Assembly: GCA_033064195.1 (NCBI GenBank)
Contig: JARBJD010000355.1
Location: 1 to 64,000, forward strand
DNA length: 64,000 nucleotides
Origin: Blattamonas nauphoetae
Lineage: Eukaryota > Preaxostyla > Oxymonadida
Direction: 5' to 3'
Part shown: piece by piece, positions 22,874-33,503 of the stretch
How the letters are laid out: every line of letters begins with the position of its first letter
Position numbering within the stretch: the first letter of the stretch is position 1
Notes under the pieces: generated by a model
What the model was told of the DNA's origin: nothing
Seen by the model: the letters and a program-made list of their open reading frames with translations, nothing else
The model's database searches: none
Made by a program: the position numbers and the translations under genes

Positions 22874-25746
22874 TCATTTTCTCGTTCATTTCGACTAAAA
22901 CACTTTATTAATCAATGAATTCGATGTGAAATGTGAAGTTAGTGTCGATACTCTCGCTTTTTTAGGAATATAAGTCGGAGTTGACTTCTGAGTTGATCTC
23001 ACCCACGGAGAAGTGTAAAATCGTTCAAAGAGCTTATGAAGAGCTTATTCGTCAAGTAAACAGTGATGATCTCGCTCACCGTTTGATTCTTCTCTCTATT
23101 TCGATTTCTATATCATTCACTTTCCTCAGTCTGTTTTGTTTCTTGATCACGATCGTGATCGCAGCATCAAGTGAATTTGACGCTCGCACACGGGTCACCG
23201 TTTCCCTGCTCACTCAATGTTTGTTGATATTCTCTTTCTCTCACGTTTATCTCTTGAACATCTTCTTGGGTGACTTCAAATCTGATACAGACGAAAAATA
23301 GAGCTCTAAAGGGACCACATGTTGAATCCGAGTTCTCTGTTTACAGTTTTCAACACTTGAGCAACTGAAAAAAGGAACCACCATCCATAACAGCCTCTGA
23401 ACTCCTCGATCCAACTCTCGAAGACACCATCGAATACGAATGCTGTAATGGCTTCTACTCATATATCAGACACACATAATGATCATAACATCAAAATTTT
23501 TACGTTTTCATCCGATTCAAAACCGAAACGCATTCAGAGCGCAAATACTTCACTCTCGCACTCACCTCCCTCTCAAAACAAAGAAACACGATCAAAATCA
23601 CCAAAAGGATATTCTATTCGTCACAATACACTCTTTGCCCAACTTCTTTCTCTTCCATTCTGCCAACATCATCCTTCTCACTCATTCCAATCAGACTTTT
23701 ACCGTGCGACATCTACGGCTGACTCCAATGAGTCTCAACCAACAGCACAGCTCGACAAAACCGAACCACGCAAAACTCTGTGGATTGGGAAGCTTGATTT
23801 GGAATGGAATTGACAAAGTCTGAAACTTTTCTTCTGCAGGTTCGGAAAGAAAGAAAGAAGTCGTACGATCACGAAACATATCCACGTCGTCCTTCTGATA
23901 CGGGATGACGCTGTGGAATCCTTCTTCAGTCTGGTCAAAGTGCGCTCTGGCATACGTCAACACAGCATCCCGCGAAGAAGCTGAATCTCGCTCGACGCAT
24001 CTTCGGAAGCAGCGAGAAATCAACCACGCCAGCCGCATCGTCTGCTTGAGACAGCTCTTGTGAATCCCAGGCCGACCGAGCGGGGGCACTCCTCTTCAGA
24101 ATCCAGCCAACGTTCGCAGTTCGGATCGCTGCGGACGTCATTATCGTCTGATCTCCGCTCACCTCGTCACACTCAGCCCTCTCGAATTGTGAACCAACTC
24201 CCTCCTGCAGTTCAGCGCAACCTGATCATGTCAGATTTTTTACACATGATGGCTTGTTGTTGTCCAAACGTTCCATGGCGTCTCTCACTCATCTTCGTCA
24301 TCGCTCCAGAACAATCTCGTCTTCCACACTCTCACATCAACAACCACTCGTTCAACGTCTCCACGTAGAAGGACAGGCCAATCTAGAGAAAGTGTTGATG
24401 AACATGTCGCCAGATCTCTTCACATCACGCGGCCTTCTTTTGTATTGCGAGGGAGAATTCAATGCGTGGAAGAACGGACTTGAACATCTTCTCCAACCGT
24501 CTTTCGACGCCTTCGGTCTTCTTTCTCTCGTCCACAACAACGACATTCTGTTTGGGGAGTGGCTGTGTCACCTGCAGGGAGGGATTTTTGAGGTCCTGCT
24601 GAAATGGACAACACAACGCTTTGATTCATTCAAAGTCATTCGATTCGAGCAGATGCAGAACAAGGCTCAACAATCAAAGAGTTTGGAGAATCGAAAGAAG
24701 AAGATCGTTTCCTGTGTTTGGTGTCGGCGGAGTCCAGCGATTCATCATGAATGGACGACTCCAACTCCACCGCATCAGACACCTGCTCCCTCTGAAGCAT
24801 TCACCGTCGTTCGCTCAGCATCTCTTCTCCGACAATCCGTTCATCTTCGGTCGAATCAAGTTCCAAAAGACTGTCGAAAGAAGGCATCTCGACCACCGAG
24901 CTTGTCCTGGTTGACGACTGCTTCCTCGAAGGCGTGGAGTTCGTCTCTCTCCCAACCAACCATCGCGTGACTGTCCGCCCGAAAAGACTGGACTGAGGGC
25001 AAGCTGACCTCGTTCGACTAACTCTCCCTTCTCAACCACGCTGCTGGCTGCACCTCTCTCGACCTCAACCAACACCCTGTCTTTCCGTATGTTCTCCGAA
25101 AGCATTCCATTCAATCGCTCGATCTCACAGACACTCGTTCGTTCCGAGATCTCTCTCATCCACTCGTATCTCGCCACGAATCAGCCACCACTCTCCGGCA
25201 GCTCTGTACGTCATCTCGAAACTCACCCCCGCACATCATTCTGACCTGGAAGAATGAAAGGTGTGTTGGAAATGATTCACACACAAACGGCAGAAGTGTG
25301 GCTGGGCGAGTATTCTGAGACCCAGTTCTTCCAACCAACTCCTCCTCCCCTTCATCTGTAAGTGGAGTTTCAGTCTCCGGATCAGCTGCGACTGGGAAGA
25401 GTGTGTTCAGACAAAGACCAATCTCGGACTGGTTGGTCCCGTCGACTCCTTAGCATCGGAAGATCTTAGAAGACTCCCACATCCATCAGGATCGATCACA
25501 ACGCCATTCTCCTTCCTTCAGTTCTTCCTCACCACATTTCGTCACAACACCATGTCGTATCGAGCAGTTATTCGTTGTGTCGTTGAATAGGCTTTGATCA
25601 ACCCAGGATCCATTGGTCAGATCTAAACATCGAATGGGATAATGTAGTGAAGTGGTTTAAACAGTCAAAAAACATGATATGGTGTCTGGATTTAGGTTGT
25701 AGAAGAATAAAATGTGAGAATAAGTCGAAAACAACACGAATAGTAA

Positions 25747-25835
25747 CAGATCTGCGTGTAGACTTTCAGATCTGCGCCTAGACGGATCTGCAGATCTGCG
25801 CCTAGACTTTTTCAGATCTGAGCCTAGACTTACCC
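25747..25835 (-). repeat. right terminal array of 17-bp units
   Basis: Mirror image of the left array. Read inward from 25835 the units are GTCTAGGCTCAGATCTG, GTCTAGGCGCAGATCTG (twice) and GTCTACACGCAGATCTG, with the same spacer order (A-rich, CAGATC, then AAA). Confidence 0.8.
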
Positions 25836-26430
25836 GAAAGAGTCCCTCGCCTCATAGCCATCCATCCATCCGAAATTGATATTAGGGTCTGCGATAAGCT
25901 GATAGGGGATCATGAAAGTGTCTGATTGCATGTTGAAGAGTGGTGAACTGGAGAAATTGAAGTGCCTGCAGGGTGAGCCAAATGTAACCTTCTCCCCACA
26001 ATTGTGTTTTCTTGCCATCATTTCGAAAACAACCAACAAATTAAGATCATTGTCACTATATTGTTTACTCACCACCTCATTCACTGATTTCTTTCTTATC
26101 GAGGACAGTACAGTATGCGAATGATGGCAAAACATTCGCCAACCCCCAATTCTGACAATAGACGAACGAGAATTCCATTGAGATGTAATGATCACTCTCT
26201 TAACATTTCACGTCTTGAGACTCTCTTTTCTCACTTTTTTCAAAACTGACTTTGATCAGCCCTCAGAACAGGTAACTTTTGACTCACCCTGTATTTGGGA
26301 CACGATTCACCAGAAAAGAGAGATGTGCTTCAAGAAAGATCTCTTCAGACTGTATCCCTCATTTTCTCCTCATTCCCATTTTCATCTGATTGGTCTAGAA
26401 TACTCACCATTCGTGAACTAGAATCCGAAA

Positions 26431-26520
26431 GATCCCATCACAGTTGATTCTGTTGCCCAAGCATTTATCTCGCTTGTTTCGATGGTCAGAGATGCCAGTG
26501 ACACTTCCTTTATCGGGTAA
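26431..26520 (+). pseudogene. fragment of an ARM-like family gene
   Basis: A 29-codon frame (DPITVDSVAQAFISLVSMVRD) matches the N-terminal block of the ARM-like copies at 45.2 and 59.4 kb (PVAADRVSPLFVSLVSLVRD), then stops. It sits just before an RHS fragment, so this 0.5-kb stretch is a patchwork of two unrelated families. Confidence 0.5.
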
Positions 26521-26535
26521 TGCAACAAAGATTCC

Positions 26536-26958
26536 TTGATCTTGAGGGATCGTCTCGAAGAAAAGGACAACGCCACACAAGTCTACCACGATTGGAAATT
26601 CAGACAGAAGAAATCAAGAGTGTGTCTTCCTTGCAACTCGGGAGTGGTGTCGGTCGCTGACCTCTCGTTCGACCTGCTTTCTCCACTGGACGAAATGCGA
26701 CTTACCGTTCCGTTTTTGATGTGGAGGAAGAACAATCAAGGCTTCCAAGACTATTTTGTGATGAAACTGGATCTAGCACTCGGTCCAGACACCAAACTCG
26801 AAATAGAAGTGCAAGTTGGCGACAATCGCGACGCATTGACGAACGATGGTGAATCATGTGATTTGAGAAAAGGGGATGTAGATGAAGCTGGTGAAGACAT
26901 TCTGCCACCGAAGGACGTCTCGAAAGAAAGGGCAAGTGATAATTCACCTCACAACACC
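26536..26958 (+). pseudogene. RHS-like gene, diverged 3' fragment (copy R3)
   Basis: Matches the last 130 or so codons of the RHS-like gene (CLPCNSGVVSVADLSFDLLS, then the KLEIEVQVGDNRDALTNDGE block). It is diverged in sequence, with the P-loop and FQ.T regions missing. Its 3' flank is interrupted by an 889-bp fold-back element and resumes at 27851. A relic, not a gene. Confidence 0.55.
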
Positions 26959-27847
26959 CAGTCACGGACAAAAGTAAGTGGCCACCCCTTCCTGCATTTA
27001 TGGCCAGATGTTCTGTCACACTTTTTTCGTAAACACTTCACCCCTTTGAAAGACAGTCATTTTTCAAATATAATACCAATATAGTGTGGTGAAGTGAAAA
27101 TCAAGATGGTTGACTGAGGTCCCTCCCAGGGCACTTCCGATTGCGGCCATCACAAACTGTCTCCTCCTCCAAGGAGAGAAGATGTGACCAGTAGAGTAAT
27201 CTCCTCCAGTGATACTTGTCGGCTTCCACTCCTTGTTGACATACCGTTCGGACTTTGGCGAAAAAGTGTGTTTTCTATCTTCTTTATCTCTCTTCAGTTG
27301 CCATTGTAACTCTTCCAAACGCTCTATCAGACGAGGATAAAGTTGATTCTTTATTCGCCTCGAGTACTATGACATGCTGTAGTGACAACGAGATTTTGAG
27401 AATGACACCAGAGTTCGTACACACAACATGTGTCAGTATTCAGTCGAATGAGGACAGAATAAGTATTGTCATGACAAAGTAAAGTGGTTGAAAGAGTTAC
27501 AATGGCAACTGAAGAGAGATAAAGAAGATAGAAAACACACTTTTTCGCCAAAGTCCGAACGGTATGTCAACAAGGAGTGGAAGCCGACAAGTATCACTGG
27601 AGGAGATTACTCTACTGGTCACATCTTCTCTCCTTGGAGGAGGAGACAGTTTGTGATGGCCGCAATCGGAAGTGCCCTGGGAGGGACCTCAGTCAACCAT
27701 CTTGATTTTCACTTCACCACACTATATTGGTATTATATTTGAAAAATGACTGTCTTTCAAAGGGGTGAAGTGTTTACGAAAAAAGTGTGACAGAACATCT
27801 GGCCATAAATGCAGGAAGGGGTGGCCACTTACTTTTGTCCGTGACTG
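26959..27847. mobile_element. 889-bp fold-back element with 3-bp target duplication
   Basis: The arms 26959-27318 and 27488-27847 are near-perfect inverted repeats of 360 bp around a 169-bp spacer. Ends read CAGTCACGGACAAAAGTAAG. ACC flanks both sides (26956-26958, 27848-27850). The paralogous RHS flanks at about 17830 and, inverted, 19880 show the uninterrupted site (CACCTCTCTTG), so the boundaries and the 3-bp duplication are directly supported. Each arm contains the same 84-codon frame, which is simply the repeat read twice. Superfamily unassigned; a 3-bp duplication fits CACTA- or Harbinger-like groups, among others. Confidence 0.75.
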
Positions 27848-27850
27848 ACC

Positions 27851-28160
27851 TTTCTTGAATTGTCACATCATTGTATCACACTTATTTTCCACAAGTGTTT
27901 TGTTAGCCATATCTCTTCGTTCGTCACGCACTAAGTGGAATGTATTTGAGAGTATTCAGCTGATAAGATGGTCTTGGAGTAGAATGGCGTCAAGATCGGC
28001 GAAATCGAGAAATGACAGCATTTCTTGACGATTGGAGAATGCAACAGACGAAAGATTTATCCAAGGGAACAGTCGGAGCACATCTCAACGTTTATTGTGG
28101 GCTTTCCTCGAAATGCCTGATTAGTGAAGTGACAAAGAAATGATTGAATTCTTGGCAGAT
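27851..28160 (+). repeat. continuation of the duplicated RHS 3' flank
   Basis: 27851-27930 continues the RHS 3' flank interrupted by the fold-back element and matches the reverse complement of about 19870-19790 (CATTGTATCACACTTATTTT). The remaining 230 bp hold nothing I recognise. Confidence 0.5.
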
Positions 28161-28161
28161 C

Positions 28162-29244
28162 TTATCGTTCAATAGCATTCATCTTCGATCGCACAAATCC
28201 TGAGATTGCTAGAATGAATCGAACAATCGAGGAGTCGCCTTGTGTGTTGATGTCGTATTTCATCACCTGTTCAAACGAGTCTTCAAGTCCTTCCGCCAGG
28301 AGCGCTTCGATCAGCCTTTTTGAAGATTGTCCTCCTCGTGAGCCGTGCATATTCATGTTTGAGAGCAATGAGTCGAGTTCTGGGCAATAAAGGTATCTTT
28401 TATCGACGAATTCGATTGTCGACACGAAACTTGGAATTGTCATGAGAAGTCGGTGGGAGAGCACAAAATCCAATGTCGGAATGTGGGACAAACCGATTAC
28501 AAGAAGAGTGGACAAAAGTTTCAAGAACGATGTTAAGAGCTTTCCAGTGAGGGCGTGTCGGTTCTGTCGAAGAAAGTTCAGGTATGTCGTGCAAGGAACA
28601 ACAACAAGCTGAAATACGAGATTGTGGCGGTTTTCCTGCATGAATCTGAATGGAGGGGACGGCCAGGTGTGTCTTTCGAACTGGGCGAAGCTGAGACACA
28701 TTTTGATGTGTTCAATGAGCCTCACGTGAAGCGCAAAATGCGAAGCAATGGGGAGAGCCTGTGGGTCAATGGCGGACAGTATTCGGAGGACATACCGATC
28801 TTTCAGAATCTGCAATCGCTGAGAGGAGAAGAGTCCATTAAAGATGTGTGTGGAGAATGATAGAGCAGCCTCAACGATTCTCGTGTGTGGCAAAGATAAG
28901 ATCTTCACAAAATCGTCAATCAATCGAGCACATTTTCCGAATTCATTGGGAACAAGTGCGTTCAGTTTCTTTTGCTCGTCGTCCTCTTTGCGCCAATACG
29001 AAGAATTTCTGGTCAAGAAATGGACTGCTTTATCTTGGAGGGTATCATCCAATGGATAATGCGCCTTTGTAAGTGACACAAGAGAGTAATACAACTTCAC
29101 TTTTTGGTCCAAAGAAGAGCCCTGTTGTTGAGAGTATTCTATCCAGAGAGACACGCAACCTGGGTCGACTGGAAGAATTTCGGCAGCTGCATGAGATGTG
29201 TGAATCTCAGATCTTGTTTGGATTACACGGGCAGGTATTGACAT
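28162..29244 (-). CDS. ARM-like family protein (copy A3, divergent)
   Basis: A single-exon frame of 360 aa from ATG 29244 to the stop at 28162. It is helical and leucine-rich, with the family order preserved but sequence well diverged: YYSLVSLTKAHYPLDDTL, LIDDFVKILSLPHTR, IPTLDFVLSHRLLMTIPSF and EALLAEGLEDSFEQVM near the C-terminus (compare EGFSDVLEQMM in copy A1). Function unknown. It lies downstream of a SPRY gene and a tail block on the same strand, repeating the SPRY-then-ARM order found twice more in this window. Confidence 0.6.
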   Translation of the reverse strand: MSIPARVIQTRSEIHTSHAAAEILPVDPGCVSLWIEYSQQQGSSLDQKVKLYYSLVSLTKAHYPLDDTLQDKAVHFLTRNSSYWRKEDDEQKKLNALVPNEFGKCARLIDDFVKILSLPHTRIVEAALSFSTHIFNGLFSSQRLQILKDRYVLRILSAIDPQALPIASHFALHVRLIEHIKMCLSFAQFERHTWPSPPFRFMQENRHNLVFQLVVVPCTTYLNFLRQNRHALTGKLLTSFLKLLSTLLVIGLSHIPTLDFVLSHRLLMTIPSFVSTIEFVDKRYLYCPELDSLLSNMNMHGSRGGQSSKRLIEALLAEGLEDSFEQVMKYDINTQGDSSIVRFILAISGFVRSKMNAIER

Positions 29245-29269
29245 TCTAATCGCGGGAGATCATCCCATG

Positions 29270-30050
29270 CTTCAATTCGTCTCGCAACTCCTGCACTGTC
29301 GCCATGCCATACCAAACATGTTGCTTCATGATTCGGAACCGCAGCTGTTCCACAAACACAGAAAGACTCGAAACAGATCACTAAATTCCGTTTTCAGGAA
29401 GGTTCAGGATCAGTTTAAGCCCATCTTGGCTTTCCCGTGTTTGTAAAGATTAATTATGTCCATCTGCCCTTTGTCTCTCATTATCGCATACTTAACTTCG
29501 TTTGCAGGAGACCCGCACATCTTCACTCACTTCTCGAATCGACGACAATTCCGTTGTTATTTCTGGCTACATCGCGGAAATGTGGAACGATTCCAACAAG
29601 GAAAGCGCGGCAAATGCTGTCTTGGTGATGGAACAGCACGAAATCATCTGAGACTGGAGATGCTGAGGGACTTGTGGCGATGTGATGTCGATGTCTCATT
29701 TTGGTGGGAGAGCAGAATCATGTGCTTCATGAAAACGCAGTGTTAGACACCAATCAACCGAAATGACGTTGTGCCGATGGGTTGGTGGAGAAGCGCCATG
29801 CCCCTGTTCGTTCCGAACTCCACTTTTGTTATTCTTGTCATCCATTCACGCATGCTGCATCAAGTGAGCAGATCAATCGTGCACCACCTCAAAAAGGGAG
29901 GGTCGAGAGAGTGTGTGGAACGATGGAGAGTGTAATGACTGGACATCGCTGACGATTGAGGCTGAGAAAGTTGGAATGCTTGGAGGGGCATCGATAACTG
30001 ATCACGGTTCTGTGGAAGAACACAAGAAGCATTCTGAGTGATTGCCCGCT
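29270..30050 (-). repeat. dispersed 'tail' block T3
   Basis: About 700 bp homologous to 18000-18790: ATTCGGAACCGCAGCTGTTC at 29332, GAGAGCAGAATCATGTGCTT at 29709, and the shared GTGTGTGGAA near 29910. No long frame survives. Confidence 0.5.
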
Positions 30051-30058
30051 TTCAGTTC

Positions 30059-30893
30059 TTATTCCCATTTGATTTTTTCCATTTCTGGTGCAATTGGAGT
30101 TCGTTGTGTTTGTCGAATGATTCTGTCGATTCGACATGATATTTCTTGGCCATAAGTGGAGAACTGAAAAGAGAAAGAAGAATAAGGATCACACTCCGAT
30201 TCTGACAGATGGGGGAAGACCAGACAAGAAAGAGCGGCCACTTTCCCCATTCACAAAGAATTGGACTGTTCGAGGATTTGAGTCCATGTCCACCTCCATC
30301 CGCACACAATCTCCTTCCTTCAAAAAGAAGTGGCAGATCGTGCTGTTCGATATGTGTTGTGTGGATGGAGTGTTGTGGTAGATGTTTCCAGTCGACGAGT
30401 TGAGTGAGATTGAATCTGGAGAGATGAAAATGAAGGAGATAAACCCTTAACATCCGATCCAAGGAGTTCATCCATTTTGGGGACAGGAGCTGTTGAGTCG
30501 AGGAGACCAATTCTGATGAAACCTGACAACGATGAAGGAGAAAATTGACAAACTACTGCGGCGAGACAGATTGAGAATCGTCAGAGTCACTGACACAATC
30601 CCGTTGTCGATCGGATCTCGAAGAAATGTTGAGCTGTGGCGAGCAGATCCACGGAAAAGGAGATCAACATCCGAACGAGTGAGAGTGGTGCCATTAGTGA
30701 TGAAATGGGATGGGTTGGTGAATAGGAGAGGCGGAAGAGTGACAAGAGGGGCAGGGATTGGAGTATCTACTACAGAGCCCGATTCTGTCAATGCGTCTGG
30801 AATTGACGATGAGGAGTGGTTGATCAATCTCTCTGAATCGACAGACGACACACGATGGATATTATATTCAGAGCCATTACATGAGAGCGTCAT
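30059..30893 (-). CDS. SPRY-like domain protein (copy S4, intact)
   Basis: A 246-aa protein with four exons: 30893-30557, 30522-30445, 30415-30195 and 30163-30059. Introns are 34, 29 and 31 nt, all GT-AG, and the 741 nt close in frame at TAA. Domain blocks match the other copies: FTNPSHFITNGTTLTRSD, RIGLLDSTAPVPKMDELLG, GDCVRMEVDMDSNPRTVQ, LPPSVRIG and a terminal RIDRIIRQTQRTPIAPEMEK. Probably a binding protein; partner unknown. With the copy at 6.5 kb it is the only one without an obvious lesion. Confidence 0.7.
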
Positions 30894-30974
30894 GGATTCA
30901 GATTGATGATACAATGACGATCGCGCCCATCTGATTCCATCTGATGTCCAAAGTGGGCTCGATTACTTCTCTAG

Positions 30975-31765
30975 TCCATAGAAGAAGAGCAGATCTCACG
31001 TGAAAGAACAGAAGATGAATCATGAAGTTTGATTGTGTTTTGAGCAAGAAATTATCGAAAGACGTGAAAATGAACAGAATGAATCGATGTAGCTCTTCTA
31101 AATTCTGCCTTTCCAATGGTTCCTCGTTTTCAGTGGTATTATCATCACAATCTTCATTTCTGATCTGCGAGGTACAGACATCCAGCTTCATTTCGACATC
31201 AGACGGTCGAATCCATTTCTGTCCGAAGAGTCGACTGTCGCGTGTTTGTGTGCTTCTTCCCGCTTTGTGTGCATCCTCTGCATCATTCGAGGAGAGTGGA
31301 GTCGTCGAGTGGTTGGTTGGGTGGAGTGAAGAAGATGAGTTCGTATCGGCTGGTGTCGTTCATTGCTTGTCATCTCTGTTGGGCACAACGAAGAAGAGTG
31401 GCTGAGCAAGCGCTGATTCAACTGCACACTTCTGTGAATCTCTCGACGAGTCCAGGTGCGACGGTTCGATTGTTGGTTGTGTTCGTTCATTGCTGCCTAT
31501 CTGCGGATGCAAAAAGATCAGCATTCGAATGGAGTGACATTTTGAGAGTGAGACATTGTGCTGAAACCGTCGACAGGTCAAAGACGCGAAGATGGGATGT
31601 CGTCGATGGAGTGGCTGTTCGAGAGTTGTTCCGAAAGATCGAAATCTGAAATGCTGGCAGATATTTGCGAAAAGGACCAAAATATGAAGAAGATCCGCAC
31701 GAGATGCCCGAACAGGGAGAGAGAACAGTGTTTCAGACAGGTCGATATTCGATGGTTCGTCGTTG
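30975..31765. repeat. right part of a segmental duplication (partner 4075-4820)
   Basis: Collinear with 4075-4820 and holding no supported gene. It ends where the ARM-like gene begins, as in the partner. Confidence 0.6.
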
Positions 31766-31767
31766 TT

Positions 31768-32773
31768 TTACTCAAGATCGGTACAGTTCACTCCAAAAAG
31801 GTTGGACAACGAGATCGCAAACTCCACGGCATATCCTCCGCTGTCTCCTTCCTTGTCGGTTGTCATCAGCTGCTCCAGCACATCCGAGAATCCCTCCATC
31901 GGTAGCAAGCGAGAAATGACAATCCCCGACTGACGAACACTCCCACCCTGCCTGTCCCATTCTGACTGCACAACAATCACATCATCCAGAAAAGACTCAA
32001 TCGTCGGGTCGAATGAGCAAAATGTGAGGAAGCTCGGTATCGAGAGAACGATGGGCAGGGTTCGGATGAAATCCATCGTCGGCACGTGATAGGGAGAGAT
32101 GTGGAGGATCTGAGTCAGAAAAGACATGAATTGATTCGATAGAGCCTCTGTGGAGATGGACAGGCGGTTGAGACAGATGTGGCGAATGAATTCTTCCGAT
32201 GGCACGAGTATGTGTTGCAGAACTGCTTCATGAACAGCTTGTCTGTTCAAATGATGTTCAGCTTCGAGTTTGGCAAGAGTATGCAAAGAGGCAAGACTGA
32301 GCAATTGAATGAGGAGACCAGCGACAAAGAGGATGAGATCTTGACCATCCGCAAAGGAGAGAGACCGGACATTGATCGCTGAGAGGAGATGAGGGACCAG
32401 ATTGAGGTGGACGAGGGATAGACGCTGTTTTGGGGAGGTTTGGCGGATCAGAGTGGTGACCATCCTCAGCATCGATGTAATGATTGTTTGATTCGCTGAC
32501 GAGGCGAGCACAACCATTGAAGACACAAACTCCTTCGTAGACTCATCGGCAGACAATGGGACCAGGCCAAGGATGAAATCGTCAAGGCTTCGATTGAATG
32601 TCTTCCTGATTGTTTCAATAAGGTTCGCTGCTTTCTTTGAACTCTCATCATCAAATCGATGACCATCCTTGATCATTTGCACCAGAGATCGAAATATCGT
32701 CAACAACTCGCGAGGTGAGTTTTGTTGTTTTTCATCCCAATTGGTGAAGGCTGAATGATCTAGAAAGAATGAA
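31768..32773 (-). pseudogene. ARM-like family gene (copy A2), no start codon found
   Basis: Closest relative of copy A1: VQMIKDGHRFDDESSKKAA, ILVPSEEFIRHICLNR, QILHISPYHVPTMDFIRTL, ending in LFGVNCTDLE. The frame is open upstream of the usual start to about 32773 and includes the family N-terminal motif FTNWDEKQQNSP, which copy A1 lacks. No ATG precedes it before an in-frame stop. Either a short upstream exon supplies the start or the copy is dead. The SPRY copy S5 and a duplicated spacer lie upstream. Confidence 0.5.
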
Positions 32774-32779
32774 GAGCTA

Positions 32780-33500
32780 TGGGAGACACACAGGACTGAT
32801 TAGGTTTAAATGAGATTATTTTGGCTGAAGTTAGGTCACTCATTAAGGACGTCAACATGAAATGTCAATAAGTATGGGTGAGCGAAAAAGAAAAGCTTGC
32901 TCGTCCTTCACTCTTCCACACTCTCCCCTTTTCGTCATTATATCGAGCGCATTCTGTGCTGTTAAAAACCCTCCGAACACTCTTTCTCGCTCCCCTGTCT
33001 CGTTCTCTTGATTCGTTTTGGTCCACAAAAGTGTATCTCACCACGCTCCCCACAAGAGAGTGAGAAACGATGATGATACGCACTGCTGATTGATCTGGAA
33101 GTGTCGGGAGGCAGATGGAGGGATTGCAGAGAGACGAGGGGCGAGAAAGGCAGTCTTCAGATTTCCTCGCTTTGAAGAGACGACAGAGGGACAATTCGAC
33201 TGAATGAGCTCAAACATCGACATAAAAAGACATGTCAGTTGAGATGGTTTATGAAATGTTGTGGTCTGGACTGTTCCGAATTTGTATGTGTCGACCGTTG
33301 ACTGTTGCGTGTTTGTGGTTTCGAGGGCTGGATCTGTCCATTCTGTCTTTGTGTTTGATTGTTGCATGCTTCACTTCGTTTGGACGAGGTTTGTGATTCT
33401 TCACGGACGATACTCAGAACAGTCGAGTGACATCGTCAGGAGGGCAGAGTTGAGAGAGGAAAGGACGAATGGAGCAGTCAGAATGTACATCCGTGTCCGG
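32780..33500. repeat. duplicated spacer (partner 5900-6547)
   Basis: 32870-33185 and 33230-33500 match 5930-6240 and 6270-6545. No gene is supported. Confidence 0.55.
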
Positions 33501-33503
33501 TTT

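Larger units (their letters stand above)
22785..25835. mobile_element. 3,051-bp DNA transposon with iterated terminal repeats and 9-bp target duplication
   Basis: Both ends begin GGGTARGTCTAG and are flanked by GAAAGAGTC (22776-22784 and 25836-25844). Each end carries four spaced copies of a 17-bp unit of the form GTCTAnnCnCAGATCTG within about 90 bp. A 9-bp duplication is usual for Mutator-like elements, but I find no recognisable transposase. Interior frames (22981-23301 +, 24254-24970 +, 24089-23691 -) look like pieces of spliced host-type genes, so this may be a non-autonomous element with captured sequence. Confidence 0.65.
19902..26195 (-). pseudogene. RHS/Crinkler-like P-loop protein gene (copy R2), split by a transposon
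   Basis: The long frame 22784-19902 (about 960 codons) encodes a P-loop NTPase-like protein. Its Walker A motif GQSGTGKS lies at 22002-21979, a Walker B-like stretch VITILVDKS follows, and the C-terminal segment carries LMAFQNTVNDW. That arrangement resembles trypanosome retrotransposon-hot-spot (RHS) and Crinkler-type proteins, where a P-loop ATPase precedes a nuclease-like domain with an FQ.T motif. The assignment rests on pattern only. A 33-nt GT-AG intron (21929-21897) probably sits inside the P-loop domain. The N-terminal part (26195-25836, ending YEARDSF) lies beyond a 3,051-bp element. With one 9-bp target duplication counted, the two parts share one frame. No convincing ATG at the 5' end; a further exon is likely. 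Confidence 0.5.

Noticed and set aside
27064-27742. A pair of facing 84-aa genes
   Set aside because: They are the same frame read in the two arms of the fold-back element, with no sign of being a protein.
26959-27847. Tc1/mariner assignment of the 889-bp element from its CAGTCACGGACAAAAG end
   Set aside because: The end looks Tc1-like, but the flanks and the empty sites show an ACC duplication, not TA.
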